DNA from: Amycolatopsis pretoriensis
GTDB taxonomy: Bacteria; Actinomycetota; Actinomycetes; Mycobacteriales; Pseudonocardiaceae
Direction: 5' to 3'
DNA: 64,000 nucleotides
NCBI RefSeq assembly: GCF_900107925.1
Contig: NZ_FNUJ01000002.1
Location: 992,001 to 1,056,000, forward strand
Shown: one piece after another, positions 15,756 through 23,474 of the stretch
How the letters are laid out: every line of letters begins with the position of its first letter
Numbering within the stretch: the stretch's first letter is position 1
Notes under the pieces: generated by a model
Seen by the model: the letters and a program-made list of their open reading frames with translations, nothing else
The model's database searches: none
Told to the model about the DNA's origin: nothing
Translations under genes and position numbers: made by a program

Positions 15756-16460
15756 TCAGACGCCGCCGGCTCGTTCGATGGCCCGGTAGCCCCTCATCAC
15801 CAACGACTTGCTCACCGCCGCCGCCAATCCCGCGTCCCGGTCCGCGTACGCGTTCACCAACCGCTCGTGGTCGGCCACCGAATGCAGCAGCCTCCCCGGC
15901 AACGACAGGCTCAAGTGCCGGAACCGGTGCATCTGCAGCCCCAGCGAACTCAACCGGCGCTGCAGCTCGCCGTTCTTCGCCAAGCCCACCTCCGCGTTGC
16001 GGAACCCGACGTTGTGCCAGAAGTACGCGTCGACGTCACCACAAGCGGCGTCCGAAGAAAGCAGCGACTGCCAGCGGCGCAAGCCGAGGATCTCCGCGTC
16101 CGACGCCCGCGCCACCAGCAGCTCGCTCACCAACGCGTAAAGCGAAGCCCGGATCTCGTAGATCTCCCGCACCTGCGCCATGTCCACAGGGGACACGTAC
16201 GGCCGCCGGCGCGGTGGGATGATCACCAGTGACTCGCGTTCCAGCATCAGCAACGCTTCCCGGACCGGTGTCCGGGACGTCGAGAACCGGCGGGCCAGCT
16301 CCGCCGAGTTCACCTCGTGGCCCGGCGGCAGGCGACCCTCGACGATGCCGACCGCGATCTCCTGGAAGATCGTGAACGCCAGCGACGAGCCGCCCTCCAC
16401 CCCGCGCAGCGCGGTGAAGAGCAGCTCCCGCCGGAGGTCGGGCAGGTCGACCGCCGTCAT
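15756..16460 (-). CDS. GntR-family (FCD-type) regulator, copy 2
   Basis: A 234-residue FCD-type GntR regulator. It shares with copy 1 the recognition segment RRFSTSRTPVREALL, the core YEIRASLYALVSELLVA, DVDAYFWHNVGFRNAE and SLSLPGRLLHSVADHERL. It is the last gene of the ABC-isochorismatase-UbiD operon and is coupled to UbiD by TGATG. The two GntR genes converge with a one-base gap, so they look like an inverted duplication in which each operon received one copy. Likely targets are the two TGTCGACA palindromes ahead of the ABC operon. Confidence 0.92.
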   Translation of the reverse strand: MTAVDLPDLRRELLFTALRGVEGGSSLAFTIFQEIAVGIVEGRLPPGHEVNSAELARRFSTSRTPVREALLMLERESLVIIPPRRRPYVSPVDMAQVREIYEIRASLYALVSELLVARASDAEILGLRRWQSLLSSDAACGDVDAYFWHNVGFRNAEVGLAKNGELQRRLSSLGLQMHRFRHLSLSLPGRLLHSVADHERLVNAYADRDAGLAAAVSKSLVMRGYRAIERAGGV

Positions 16461-17884
16461 CAGCCGAGGACCTCGGGCCAGCGGCGGCTCACGTCGGCGA
16501 TCAGCGACGGGCTCGACTCCGCCACCGCCGGGAAGTCGCCCAGCCGCTCGAACGGGCGGCAGGCGTCGATGATCGCGCGGCTGGTGAACGGCACCGAGCC
16601 GGGCAGCGTCAACGGGTCGACGCGGCTGCCCCACGTCCGCCGCATCACCTCGATGTCCAGCGACGGGTCCGTCCGCCCGCACATCGCCCAGACGACCTCG
16701 CCGAGGTCGCGCGGGTTGACGTCGTGGTCGACGACCACCGTGAACCGGTTCATGTACGCCGCGCTCGGCAGCTGCGAAGTCAGGTACGCCGCCTGGCGCG
16801 CGTGCCCCGCGTACCGCTGCTCGATCGCGACGATCAGCAGCGACCGGCCGCCGCCCGCCTCGTGCGCCCACACCCCCCGCACGCCCGGCAAGCCCGTCTT
16901 GCGCAGGGAATCCGTGATGATCGCCGACTTCAGCACCGTGCGCATGTAGGAGTAGTCGTGCGGCGGCTTGCCCGGCGGCGCGCCGAGCAGGATCGGGTCG
17001 TCGCGGTAGTACACCTTTTCGACGTCGATCGTGAGGATCGGGTCGCGGGAGCCGGAGTAGTACCCCGTCCACTCGCCGAACGGGCCCTCGGGACGCTTGT
17101 CGTCCGGCCGCACCCAGCCTTCGATCGCGATCTCGGCGTCGTGCGGCAACGGCAGCCCGGTGGCGAGCCCGGCGATCGTGCGCACCGGTTCGCCGGCCAT
17201 CGCGCCTACGTAGTCGTATTCCGAGACGTCGCCGGGCACCTCGACGCCGGCCGCCACCAGGTACGCCGGGTGGTGGCCCAGCGACGCCGCGATCGGCGCG
17301 CGGCCTTCGGCCTCGAACCAGCGGCGCAGGTGCTGCGCGCCGTGCTTGCCCGCCTCGATGTTGACGCTCACCGCGCGGCCCTCGTCCTGCACCTGCATCC
17401 GGTACGCGCCCAGGTTGATCCGGCCGGTGTCGTAGTCGCGGGTGACGACCGCGCAGCCCGTGCCGATGTAGCGGCCGCCGTCGCCCTCGTGCCAGCGCGG
17501 GACCGGAAACTTCAGCAGGTCGACTTCGTCGTCCACATGGGACAGCAGCGGACCGTCTTCCACCGTGACGGCGCGGAAGTCGCCGGAGCGGGAGATCCAC
17601 TCCCCTGGCTTGACGGCGAGCTTCTCGACGAGGTCCTCGTCGGTGTTGTCCCAGCCGAGCCCGAGCACCGACCCCAGCAGCCGCGGGTTGCTGACCGAGC
17701 CGGACAGCACCCGCGAGCCGGACGCGTAGTCCTTGATCGCGTCGAACACCAGCGCTTTCGGGTGTGCACGCCGGTAGTTGACCTGGGACAGCGCGCCGAT
17801 CTCCAGTTCCCAGTGGGCGCCTTCGACGGTCTGCACCTCCCCGGCCGCTTCGGCTTCGGCGAGCCACTTCCGCAGGTCGGTCAT
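16460..17884 (-). CDS. UbiD-family prenylated-FMN-dependent decarboxylase
   Basis: A 474-residue UbiD-family enzyme of normal length. Conserved regions include SNPRLLGSVLGLGWDN, the metal/prFMN region YIGTGCAVVTRDYDTGRINLG (about 160-180) with its Arg, and RPEGPFGEWTGYYSGSRDP (about 275-293), whose Glu belongs to the catalytic E-R-E set. These enzymes reversibly decarboxylate aromatic, heteroaromatic or unsaturated acids using prFMN made by UbiX. It overlaps the amidase gene upstream by ATGA and the GntR gene downstream by one base. The substrate is unknown; a heteroaromatic acid fits the neighbours. Confidence 0.93.
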   Translation of the reverse strand: MTDLRKWLAEAEAAGEVQTVEGAHWELEIGALSQVNYRRAHPKALVFDAIKDYASGSRVLSGSVSNPRLLGSVLGLGWDNTDEDLVEKLAVKPGEWISRSGDFRAVTVEDGPLLSHVDDEVDLLKFPVPRWHEGDGGRYIGTGCAVVTRDYDTGRINLGAYRMQVQDEGRAVSVNIEAGKHGAQHLRRWFEAEGRAPIAASLGHHPAYLVAAGVEVPGDVSEYDYVGAMAGEPVRTIAGLATGLPLPHDAEIAIEGWVRPDDKRPEGPFGEWTGYYSGSRDPILTIDVEKVYYRDDPILLGAPPGKPPHDYSYMRTVLKSAIITDSLRKTGLPGVRGVWAHEAGGGRSLLIVAIEQRYAGHARQAAYLTSQLPSAAYMNRFTVVVDHDVNPRDLGEVVWAMCGRTDPSLDIEVMRRTWGSRVDPLTLPGSVPFTSRAIIDACRPFERLGDFPAVAESSPSLIADVSRRWPEVLG

Positions 17885-18585
17885 GCCGGGATCCTTCGCG
17901 AGGTCTGGCGGAGGTGGCCGATCGCCGCCTCGGCGGTGAGCACGTCCGCGTACTTCTGGTCCAGGTCGAACAGGCTCAGCCAGTGCGACGCCTCGAACCG
18001 GTCGAAACAGCAGTCGCCGACGACCCCGACCCGGTAGCCGCGGGTGCACGCGTCGACGACGGTCGAGCGCACGCACCCACTGGTGGCTTCGCCCACCACC
18101 AGCAGCGTGTCGTGACCACCCATCCGGAGGATCGTGTCGAGCGGGGTGCCGTGAAAGCAGCTGGGGCCTATCTTCGCCAGCACGACGTCACCGGCCCACG
18201 GTTCCACTTCGGACACGATCGCGTTCGGATCCACTGTGGACTTGGGTGTCAGAGCGCTGCCCGGTTTGCGGTTCCAGCGGCCGTACTCCGGCGGCGTCGC
18301 GTGGAAGTAGATCACCGGGGCGCCGGCGTCGCGGGCCGCGCGCAGCAGCGGGACCGTCCGGTCGACGGCGGCCCAGCCGTCCGCGCCGCACGCGCTGGGC
18401 CAGTCCGCGACGGCGTCGAGGATGTCGCGCCGGGGCAGGCCCAGCGCCGCGTAGTACAGGTCGACGACGAGTACCGCGGGGTTCTCCCCCAGGCCGAACG
18501 GGGCGCGCTTCGCCCACGACGTCGCCGCGAGCACCGCGCGGTCCCGCTCGGTCAGGTACTTCGACCATTCGGCTTCGAAGGTCAT
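17881..18585 (-). CDS. Isochorismatase-fold amidohydrolase (maleamate/N-carbamoylsarcosine amidase-like)
   Basis: A 234-residue cysteine hydrolase. The triad is visible as Asp in NPAVLVVDLYYAALG (about 43), Lys in DVVLAKIGPSCFHGTPL (about 145) and Cys in VVGEATSGCVRSTVVDA (about 180). The N-terminal extension YLTERDRAVLAATSWAKR resembles N-carbamoylsarcosine amidase and NicF/PicF-type maleamate amidases more than plain isochorismatases. It should release ammonia from a linear amide. It sits between the ABC substrate-binding protein and UbiD with ATGA overlaps on both sides, so it belongs to the same pathway. Confidence 0.88.
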   Translation of the reverse strand: MTFEAEWSKYLTERDRAVLAATSWAKRAPFGLGENPAVLVVDLYYAALGLPRRDILDAVADWPSACGADGWAAVDRTVPLLRAARDAGAPVIYFHATPPEYGRWNRKPGSALTPKSTVDPNAIVSEVEPWAGDVVLAKIGPSCFHGTPLDTILRMGGHDTLLVVGEATSGCVRSTVVDACTRGYRVGVVGDCCFDRFEASHWLSLFDLDQKYADVLTAEAAIGHLRQTSRRIPA

Positions 18586-19550
18586 GACGTCGTCAAGCTG
18601 TTGTCGATGTACTTCGCGACGTCCGACGGCGGCGACGTTTTCGCGTTCTCCGCGGCTTCGTCGAAGGCCTGCTTGATCACCTTTTCGTCCACCGCCGGGG
18701 TCTTCGCCCAGACGTCGAGGAAGAAGTCGTAGGCGTAGGAGGCGAGTTCGGTGCTCTTCACGCCGCTGTACTTCTGAATGCTCTTGACCGTCTCGTCCTT
18801 GTGGCCGCGGATGTACTGCAGTGCCTCGGCTTCCGCCGCGACGAACCGCTTCACGACCTCGCGGTTGTTCTGCAGGTACTTCGACTGCACGGTGTAGGCG
18901 CCCAGCGGGAAGGGCATGTTGGACAGCGCGGCCAGCCGGTGCGCGCCCTTCTCGCGGCTCTCGGTGCCGTTGGGCGGCTGGGTGAGGATCGCCGACACCG
19001 CGCCGCTGCCGAGCGCGGCCACCTCGGCCGGGACGCCCTTGACGAACACCGCGGTGACGTCTTCGCGCTTGAGGCCGTTCGCCTCCAGCAGCGCGGTCAG
19101 CCCGAAATCGCTTTCCGAGCCGGGCGAGGTGATGGCGACCTTCTTGCCCTTGAGCTCCGCGACCGACTTGACGTCCGGGCTCGCCCACATCTCCAGGTTG
19201 TAGTGCGGCTCGGACATCGCCACGTACTTGAGGTCCGCGCCCTTCATGATCGCGGCCGCGGTGTCGGCCGCGACGCCGACGCCGATCTGGACGCTGTCGC
19301 TGGCCAGCCCGGCGACCAGCTGGGAACTGTCGTTGAGCCGGTTGAGCTTCACGTTCAGGCCGTGCTTGGCGAAGATGCCGTAGTCCTGCGCGGTGTAGAG
19401 GTCGGAGTAGCCCGCGCCGAGCGCGGTGTAGCCGATGGTGACCGGCAGCGCGCCGTTGGCGTCGGCGGTGACCGTGCCGCCCGCGCCGGCGGCGCCGCCG
19501 CACGCGGTGAGGGCGAGCATGAGGCCCGCGGCCCCGATGGGGATCTTCAT
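18582..19550 (-). CDS. ABC importer substrate-binding lipoprotein (SsuA/NMT1/TauA-like)
   Basis: A 322-residue extracellular binding protein. The signal peptide ends in a lipobox, LALTACGG, so it is anchored on the outer face of the membrane. The NMT1/SsuA fold follows: GYTALGAGYSDLYTAQDYGIF, then LVAGLASDSVQIGVGVAADT and KGKKVAITSPGSESDFGL. Relatives bind sulfonates, nitrate, thiamine precursors and aromatic acids. It is coupled by ATGA overlaps to the permease upstream and the amidase downstream. I infer that it captures the acid substrate of the UbiD pathway. Confidence 0.92.
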   Translation of the reverse strand: MKIPIGAAGLMLALTACGGAAGAGGTVTADANGALPVTIGYTALGAGYSDLYTAQDYGIFAKHGLNVKLNRLNDSSQLVAGLASDSVQIGVGVAADTAAAIMKGADLKYVAMSEPHYNLEMWASPDVKSVAELKGKKVAITSPGSESDFGLTALLEANGLKREDVTAVFVKGVPAEVAALGSGAVSAILTQPPNGTESREKGAHRLAALSNMPFPLGAYTVQSKYLQNNREVVKRFVAAEAEALQYIRGHKDETVKSIQKYSGVKSTELASYAYDFFLDVWAKTPAVDEKVIKQAFDEAAENAKTSPPSDVAKYIDNSLTTS

Positions 19551-20371
19551 TGTGCACCTGCCCAGTGGGTGAAACGGCGTTCGACGAGGCGGACGGCCCA
19601 GTTCAGGAGCAGTGCGACCACGGCGAGGAGGACGATCCCGGCCATCGCCGAGTCCATGTCGAAGTTGGCGGTCTTCGTCTGCACGAAGTAGCCGAGGCCC
19701 TGGCTGGCCAGGAACAGCTCGGCGACGATCGCGCCGACCAGCGCGCGGCCGACGGCCAGGCGCACGCCCGCGAGGATGTACGGCAGCGTCGCGGGCAACG
19801 CGATGGTGTAGAAGAACTTCAGCCGCGGGGTGCAGAACACCGTCGCGACGCGGGTGTAGTCGCTGTCCAGGTTCCGCACGCCCGCGGTGATGTTGATGAT
19901 CAGCGGCAGGATCGCGGCCCAGACGATGACGATCACGCGCGAGGTGTTGTCGATGCCGAACCAGAAGATGATGATCGGCAGGAACATCACGTACGGCACC
20001 GAGTAGAGGATGTTGACCATCGGCTCGGTCATGTCGTGCAGGACCTTGCTGCGGCCCAGCACGAGCCCGATCGGGATGCCGAGGACGAACGTGATGCCCA
20101 GGCCCCACAGCAGTTCCAGGCCGGTCGCGCCGAGCGCCGGGTAGATGTCGCCGGAGCCGAAGAGGTTCGCCTCGGCCGCGGCGATGCGCAGCGGGTTGCT
20201 GCTGAAGGAGACGTCGACGAGGCCGAGTGCCGTCGAAAGCTGCCACAGCACCAGGACGATCGCCATCCCGGCGGTGCCGAGCAGCCCGCTACGGTGTCGC
20301 CGCGCCCAGCCGGAGCTCGCCGATGTCACCGGCGGCGGTGTCGTCGTACGCGGGAGTGACGCTGTTGTCAT
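19547..20371 (-). CDS. ABC importer permease (SsuC/TauC-like)
   Basis: A 274-residue inner-membrane permease with about six membrane helices. The BPD_transp_1 coupling region carries the EAA-like loop AATLPYILAGVRLAVGRALV (about 195-215). I chose ATG 20371, which gives a normal N-terminus (MTTASLPRTTTPP, then a helix GLLGTAGMAIVLVLWQLSTA). This start lies 83 bp inside the upstream ATPase gene, a long overlap for an operon; a later start would remove the first helix. Confidence 0.9.
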   Translation of the reverse strand: MTTASLPRTTTPPPVTSASSGWARRHRSGLLGTAGMAIVLVLWQLSTALGLVDVSFSSNPLRIAAAEANLFGSGDIYPALGATGLELLWGLGITFVLGIPIGLVLGRSKVLHDMTEPMVNILYSVPYVMFLPIIIFWFGIDNTSRVIVIVWAAILPLIINITAGVRNLDSDYTRVATVFCTPRLKFFYTIALPATLPYILAGVRLAVGRALVGAIVAELFLASQGLGYFVQTKTANFDMDSAMAGIVLLAVVALLLNWAVRLVERRFTHWAGAQ

Positions 20372-21167
20372 GGTCCGACTCCGAAGCTGCGGGTTCGTGG
20401 TGGAGGGCCGAGAGGATCTTGTCGCCGTAGGCGAGGAATTCGGCGCTGCGCCGCCAGGCGGCGTCACGCGGGCGGGGCACGTCGATGACCACTTCGAGGG
20501 CGACGTGCGCGGGCGACGGCGAGAAGACGAGCACGCGGTCGGCGAGCAGCACGGCCTCGTTGACGTCGTGGGTCACGAACATCGCGGTCTTCTTGGTGCC
20601 GGCGTCCGCCTGCCAGATCCGCAGGAGCTCGTCCTGCAGGTTCTCGCGCGTTTGCGCGTCGAGGGCGCCGAAAGGCTCGTCGAGCAGCAGGAGCGTCGGA
20701 TCGGTGGCCAGGGCGCGCGCGAGGTTGACGCGCTGCCGCATGCCGCCGGACAGCTCGTGCGGGTACTTCTTGGCGACCTTCGCGAGACCGACGATGTCGA
20801 GGAGGTCTTCGGCGCGCCTGCGGGTTCCGGCGTTGAGCCGGCCCTGCACCTGGGGTCCGAACAGGACGTTGTCGAGGACGGTCCGCCACGGGTAGAGCGA
20901 GGCGTGCTGGAAGACCAGCGACCGCTCCGGCCCGGGTCCGGCGATCGGCCGGCCGCCGAGTTCGAGGGCCCCGCCGGCCACGGGAACGAGCCCGGCGACG
21001 GCCTCGAGGAAGGTGGTCTTGCCGCACCCGCTGGGGCCGACGATGACCACGAACTCCTCGTCGTGGATCTGCAAGTTGAGGTCGAGGCACGCGGTGGCGA
21101 ACCCGCCGCCGCGCCGGGCCCGGTGCCCGAGCAGCAGGTCCCGCGCGTCCAGGCAGACGGCGGACAT
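20289..21167 (-). CDS. ABC importer ATPase (SsuB/TauB-like)
   Basis: A 292-residue ATP-binding subunit. Walker A is GPSGCGKTT (about 45), the Q-loop is in VFQHASLYPWRTV, the signature is LSGGMRQRVNLARAL (about 140) and Walker B is LLLLDEPFGALD. The C-terminus has an extra tail of about 40 residues rich in Asp and Ala after ILSALHHEP, which is encoded in the region that overlaps the permease start. It is the first gene of the import-amidase-UbiD-GntR operon. ATG 21167 precedes SAVCLDARDLLLG, where family homology begins. Confidence 0.92.
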   Translation of the reverse strand: MSAVCLDARDLLLGHRARRGGGFATACLDLNLQIHDEEFVVIVGPSGCGKTTFLEAVAGLVPVAGGALELGGRPIAGPGPERSLVFQHASLYPWRTVLDNVLFGPQVQGRLNAGTRRRAEDLLDIVGLAKVAKKYPHELSGGMRQRVNLARALATDPTLLLLDEPFGALDAQTRENLQDELLRIWQADAGTKKTAMFVTHDVNEAVLLADRVLVFSPSPAHVALEVVIDVPRPRDAAWRRSAEFLAYGDKILSALHHEPAASESDHDNSVTPAYDDTAAGDIGELRLGAATP

Positions 21168-21250
21168 CAGAAGGCCCCTGCCTCGTCCGGGTTTTCTGGG
21201 TGGATCACTACCGCTCCTCCTTGCCGATGGCTGCACTGCGGATCGCAAGG

Positions 21251-21345
21251 TGTCGACACTTCGGGAGAGTCTGCGACCGCGGAGCGAGCAATGTCAAGGA
21301 GTCGGAATCGAGTAAGACAAGGTTCTGTCGTAAACTGTCGACACT
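21251..21345. promoter_or_regulatory. Two identical TGTCGACACT operator-like sites upstream of the ABC/UbiD operon
   Basis: TGTCGACACT occurs at 21251-21260 and again at 21336-21345, each holding the 8-bp palindrome TGTCGACA. They lie between the start of the ABC ATPase gene (21167, minus strand) and the stop of the MFS gene (21388), so they can only serve the ABC operon. GntR/FCD regulators commonly bind short GT-N(n)-AC palindromes of this kind, and two such regulators are encoded in the island. Confidence 0.55.
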
Positions 21346-21387
21346 ACCCAGGTGACGACAGCGCTGGACGCGGGCGACGCCGGGCGG

Positions 21388-22578
21388 TCAGCCGACGGGT
21401 TCCTCCACCGGGGCCGGCTTCGGGCTCAGCACCCCCGCGAACACCGCCGCCAGCACGCACAGCACCACCGGCACCGCGAACGTCACGTTCAGCGGCATCC
21501 ACCGCGTCAGCCCGCCGATCAGCGCCGGCCCGGCCAGCAGCCCCACGTAGCCCAGCCCGACCACCCGGGCCATCAACGCCCCCGACGCCCGCGTGTCCAG
21601 GTTGCCCGCCGCGGTGAACAGCTGCGGGACCCCGCCCGACAACCCGAGCCCGAACAGCGCCCAGCCCACCAGCGACAGCGGGACCCACGGCGCCGCCGCG
21701 GCCGTCGTCAGCCCGACCGCCGCCAGCGTCGCCCCGTACCGGACGATCGCCGCCGGGCCGGCCCACGCCGCGACGCGGTCGGTCAGGAACCGGCCCGTCG
21801 TCATCGCCACCGCGAACGCCCCGTACGCCAGCGCCGCCGTCGACGCCGACGTGCCCAGGACCTTCTCCATGTGCAGCGCGGCCCAGTCGTTCGCCACGCC
21901 CTCCGACAGCATCAGCGCCAGGGCCAGCAGGCCGAGCAGCCACACCACGCGGCCCGGCGTGCGGCGGCGGGCCGGCGCGGCCGCGGTCTCTTCCGCGACG
22001 GACGCGGGCGCCTCCGACGGCTCCATCAGGAACCGCGCCGACGCCAGGGAAAGCACCACGCACAGCAGCCCGGTGCCCGTGAGCGTGACGCCGGTCGGCA
22101 CGCCGCCGCCGAGCGTCGCCGCGCCGATGACCGCCGCGAACGCGCCGCCGATCGACCAGAACGCGTGGAATGCCGCCATGATCGGGCGCGGGTAGGCCCG
22201 CTCCACCACCACCGCGTGCGAGTTCATGCCGACGTCGATCGCGCCGTTGCCGAAGCCGAAGAAGATCAGGGAAAGGCCCAGCGTCCACCAGGAGTTCGCG
22301 AACCCCGGCGCGCACACGGCCAGGCCGAGCAGCACGCCCGCCGCGGGGACCAGCCGGCGGTGGCCGAGCTTGTCGACCAGCGGCCCGGAGATCTGCATGC
22401 CCGCGAACGCCGCGCCGCCGAGCACCAGCAGCAACGCGCCCAGCGTGCTGTGCGAGATGCCGGTCGCGCGCTCGACGTTCGGGATGTGCACCACCCACAT
22501 GCCCATCGCGAAGCCGTTGAGGCCGAAGAACATGAAGGTCGCGAACCGGGCGGCGCGCGGGCGGGGCGGGGCGGTCAT
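21388..22578 (-). CDS. MFS transporter
   Basis: A 396-residue major facilitator with about 12 membrane helices. The start of the first helix, FMFFGLNGFAMGMWVVHIPN, and the loop GPLVDKLGHRRLVPAAG between helices 2 and 3 match the MFS motif A region. GNGAIDVGMNSHAVVVE (about 105-120) resembles the fucose/sugar-permease-like and YbjJ group. It overlaps the DeoR regulator by ATGA, so its substrate is probably a sugar or sugar phosphate-related compound sensed by that regulator. Confidence 0.88.
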   Translation of the reverse strand: MTAPPRPRAARFATFMFFGLNGFAMGMWVVHIPNVERATGISHSTLGALLLVLGGAAFAGMQISGPLVDKLGHRRLVPAAGVLLGLAVCAPGFANSWWTLGLSLIFFGFGNGAIDVGMNSHAVVVERAYPRPIMAAFHAFWSIGGAFAAVIGAATLGGGVPTGVTLTGTGLLCVVLSLASARFLMEPSEAPASVAEETAAAPARRRTPGRVVWLLGLLALALMLSEGVANDWAALHMEKVLGTSASTAALAYGAFAVAMTTGRFLTDRVAAWAGPAAIVRYGATLAAVGLTTAAAAPWVPLSLVGWALFGLGLSGGVPQLFTAAGNLDTRASGALMARVVGLGYVGLLAGPALIGGLTRWMPLNVTFAVPVVLCVLAAVFAGVLSPKPAPVEEPVG

Positions 22579-23351
22579 CGGTTCTCCAGGGGGACGGCGA
22601 CGTGCACGAGCACACCCAGTTCGGTCAGCGCCGCGCGCTGGTCCTCGGGCGCGCCCGGGTCGGTGATCACTACGTCGGGGCGGTCGGCGGGACAGACGTG
22701 GGCGAGCGCGGCGCGGCCCCACTTGGCGCCGTCGGCGAGCACGAGCGCCCGGGCCGCGACGTCGAGGGCCACCTGCTTGACCTCGGCGTCGCCCAGGTCG
22801 AAGGCGGTCAGGCCGGCGTCGAGGGAGAACGCGCACGGGCTCAGCACGGCGACGTCGAACCGCAGGGCCCGCAGCGACGCGCACGTCAGCGGGCCCACCA
22901 GCGCCTGCTCCCCCGGCCTCGGCTCGCCGCCGGGGAGCAGCAGCCGGACTCCCCTGTCGTCGGCCAGCTCGCGGACCGCGTGCAGGGACAGCGGCATGAC
23001 GGTGACCGGGCGCCCGCGCAGCAGCCGCGCGAGCTCCAGCGCGGTCGTGCCGCTGTCGAGGACGATCGTTTCGCCGTCGCGGATCAGCTCGGCCGCCGCG
23101 GCGGCGATGGCCCGCTTGGCGCCGACCGCGTCCGTCGCCCGGGCGGCGAACGGCGGCTCGATCCCGGACGGCGCCGCCGGGACGGCCCCGCCGTGCACGC
23201 GCCGCAGGACCCCGCGCGAGGCCAGGTGGTCGAGGTCGCGGCGCACGGTCATCTCGGACGCGCCGGTCGCCGACGCCAGCTCCGCGACGGCCACCTGGTC
23301 GGCGTCGCGCAGCCGCTCGACGATGATCCGTTGCCGTTCCGCGCTCTTCAC
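22575..23351 (-). CDS. DeoR/GlpR-family transcriptional regulator
   Basis: A 258-residue DeoR-type repressor. The N-terminal winged helix reads RQRIIVERLRDADQVAVAEL, then TGASEMTVRRDLDHLASRGV and the wing RVHGGAV. The sugar-phosphate-binding DeoRC domain follows, with the DSGTTALELARLL loop (about 105-117). GTG 23351 is preferred; ATG 23378 would add nine residues without a ribosome-binding site. It forms an operon with the MFS transporter. A long inverted repeat lies directly upstream and is its likely operator. Confidence 0.92.
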   Translation of the reverse strand: MKSAERQRIIVERLRDADQVAVAELASATGASEMTVRRDLDHLASRGVLRRVHGGAVPAAPSGIEPPFAARATDAVGAKRAIAAAAAELIRDGETIVLDSGTTALELARLLRGRPVTVMPLSLHAVRELADDRGVRLLLPGGEPRPGEQALVGPLTCASLRALRFDVAVLSPCAFSLDAGLTAFDLGDAEVKQVALDVAARALVLADGAKWGRAALAHVCPADRPDVVITDPGAPEDQRAALTELGVLVHVAVPLENR

Positions 23352-23379
23352 CTCGCGATGTTCGCAAGCCGCGCGCATT

Positions 23380-23419
23380 CGCACAACCGGTTTGTTCGAC
23401 CGCTCACGTCGGTTGTGCG
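23380..23419. promoter_or_regulatory. Perfect 10-bp inverted repeat between DeoR and TetR genes
   Basis: CGCACAACCG (23380-23389) and CGGTTGTGCG (23410-23419) are perfect arms with a 20-bp spacer, putting the half-sites about three helical turns apart. The site lies in the 123-bp region between the divergent DeoR and TetR genes, so it can serve either. DeoR proteins often bind widely spaced half-sites, which favours the DeoR gene. Confidence 0.65.
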
Positions 23420-23474
23420 GAAAGCCGCTGCGGCATGATGGGCCCGTGCACGCCGCCGAGACCACCGCAGCCCC

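Noticed and set aside
17881..18585. Isochorismatase of siderophore biosynthesis
   Set aside because: No siderophore genes are nearby, and the N-terminal extension and operon context match carbamoyl/maleamate amidases better.
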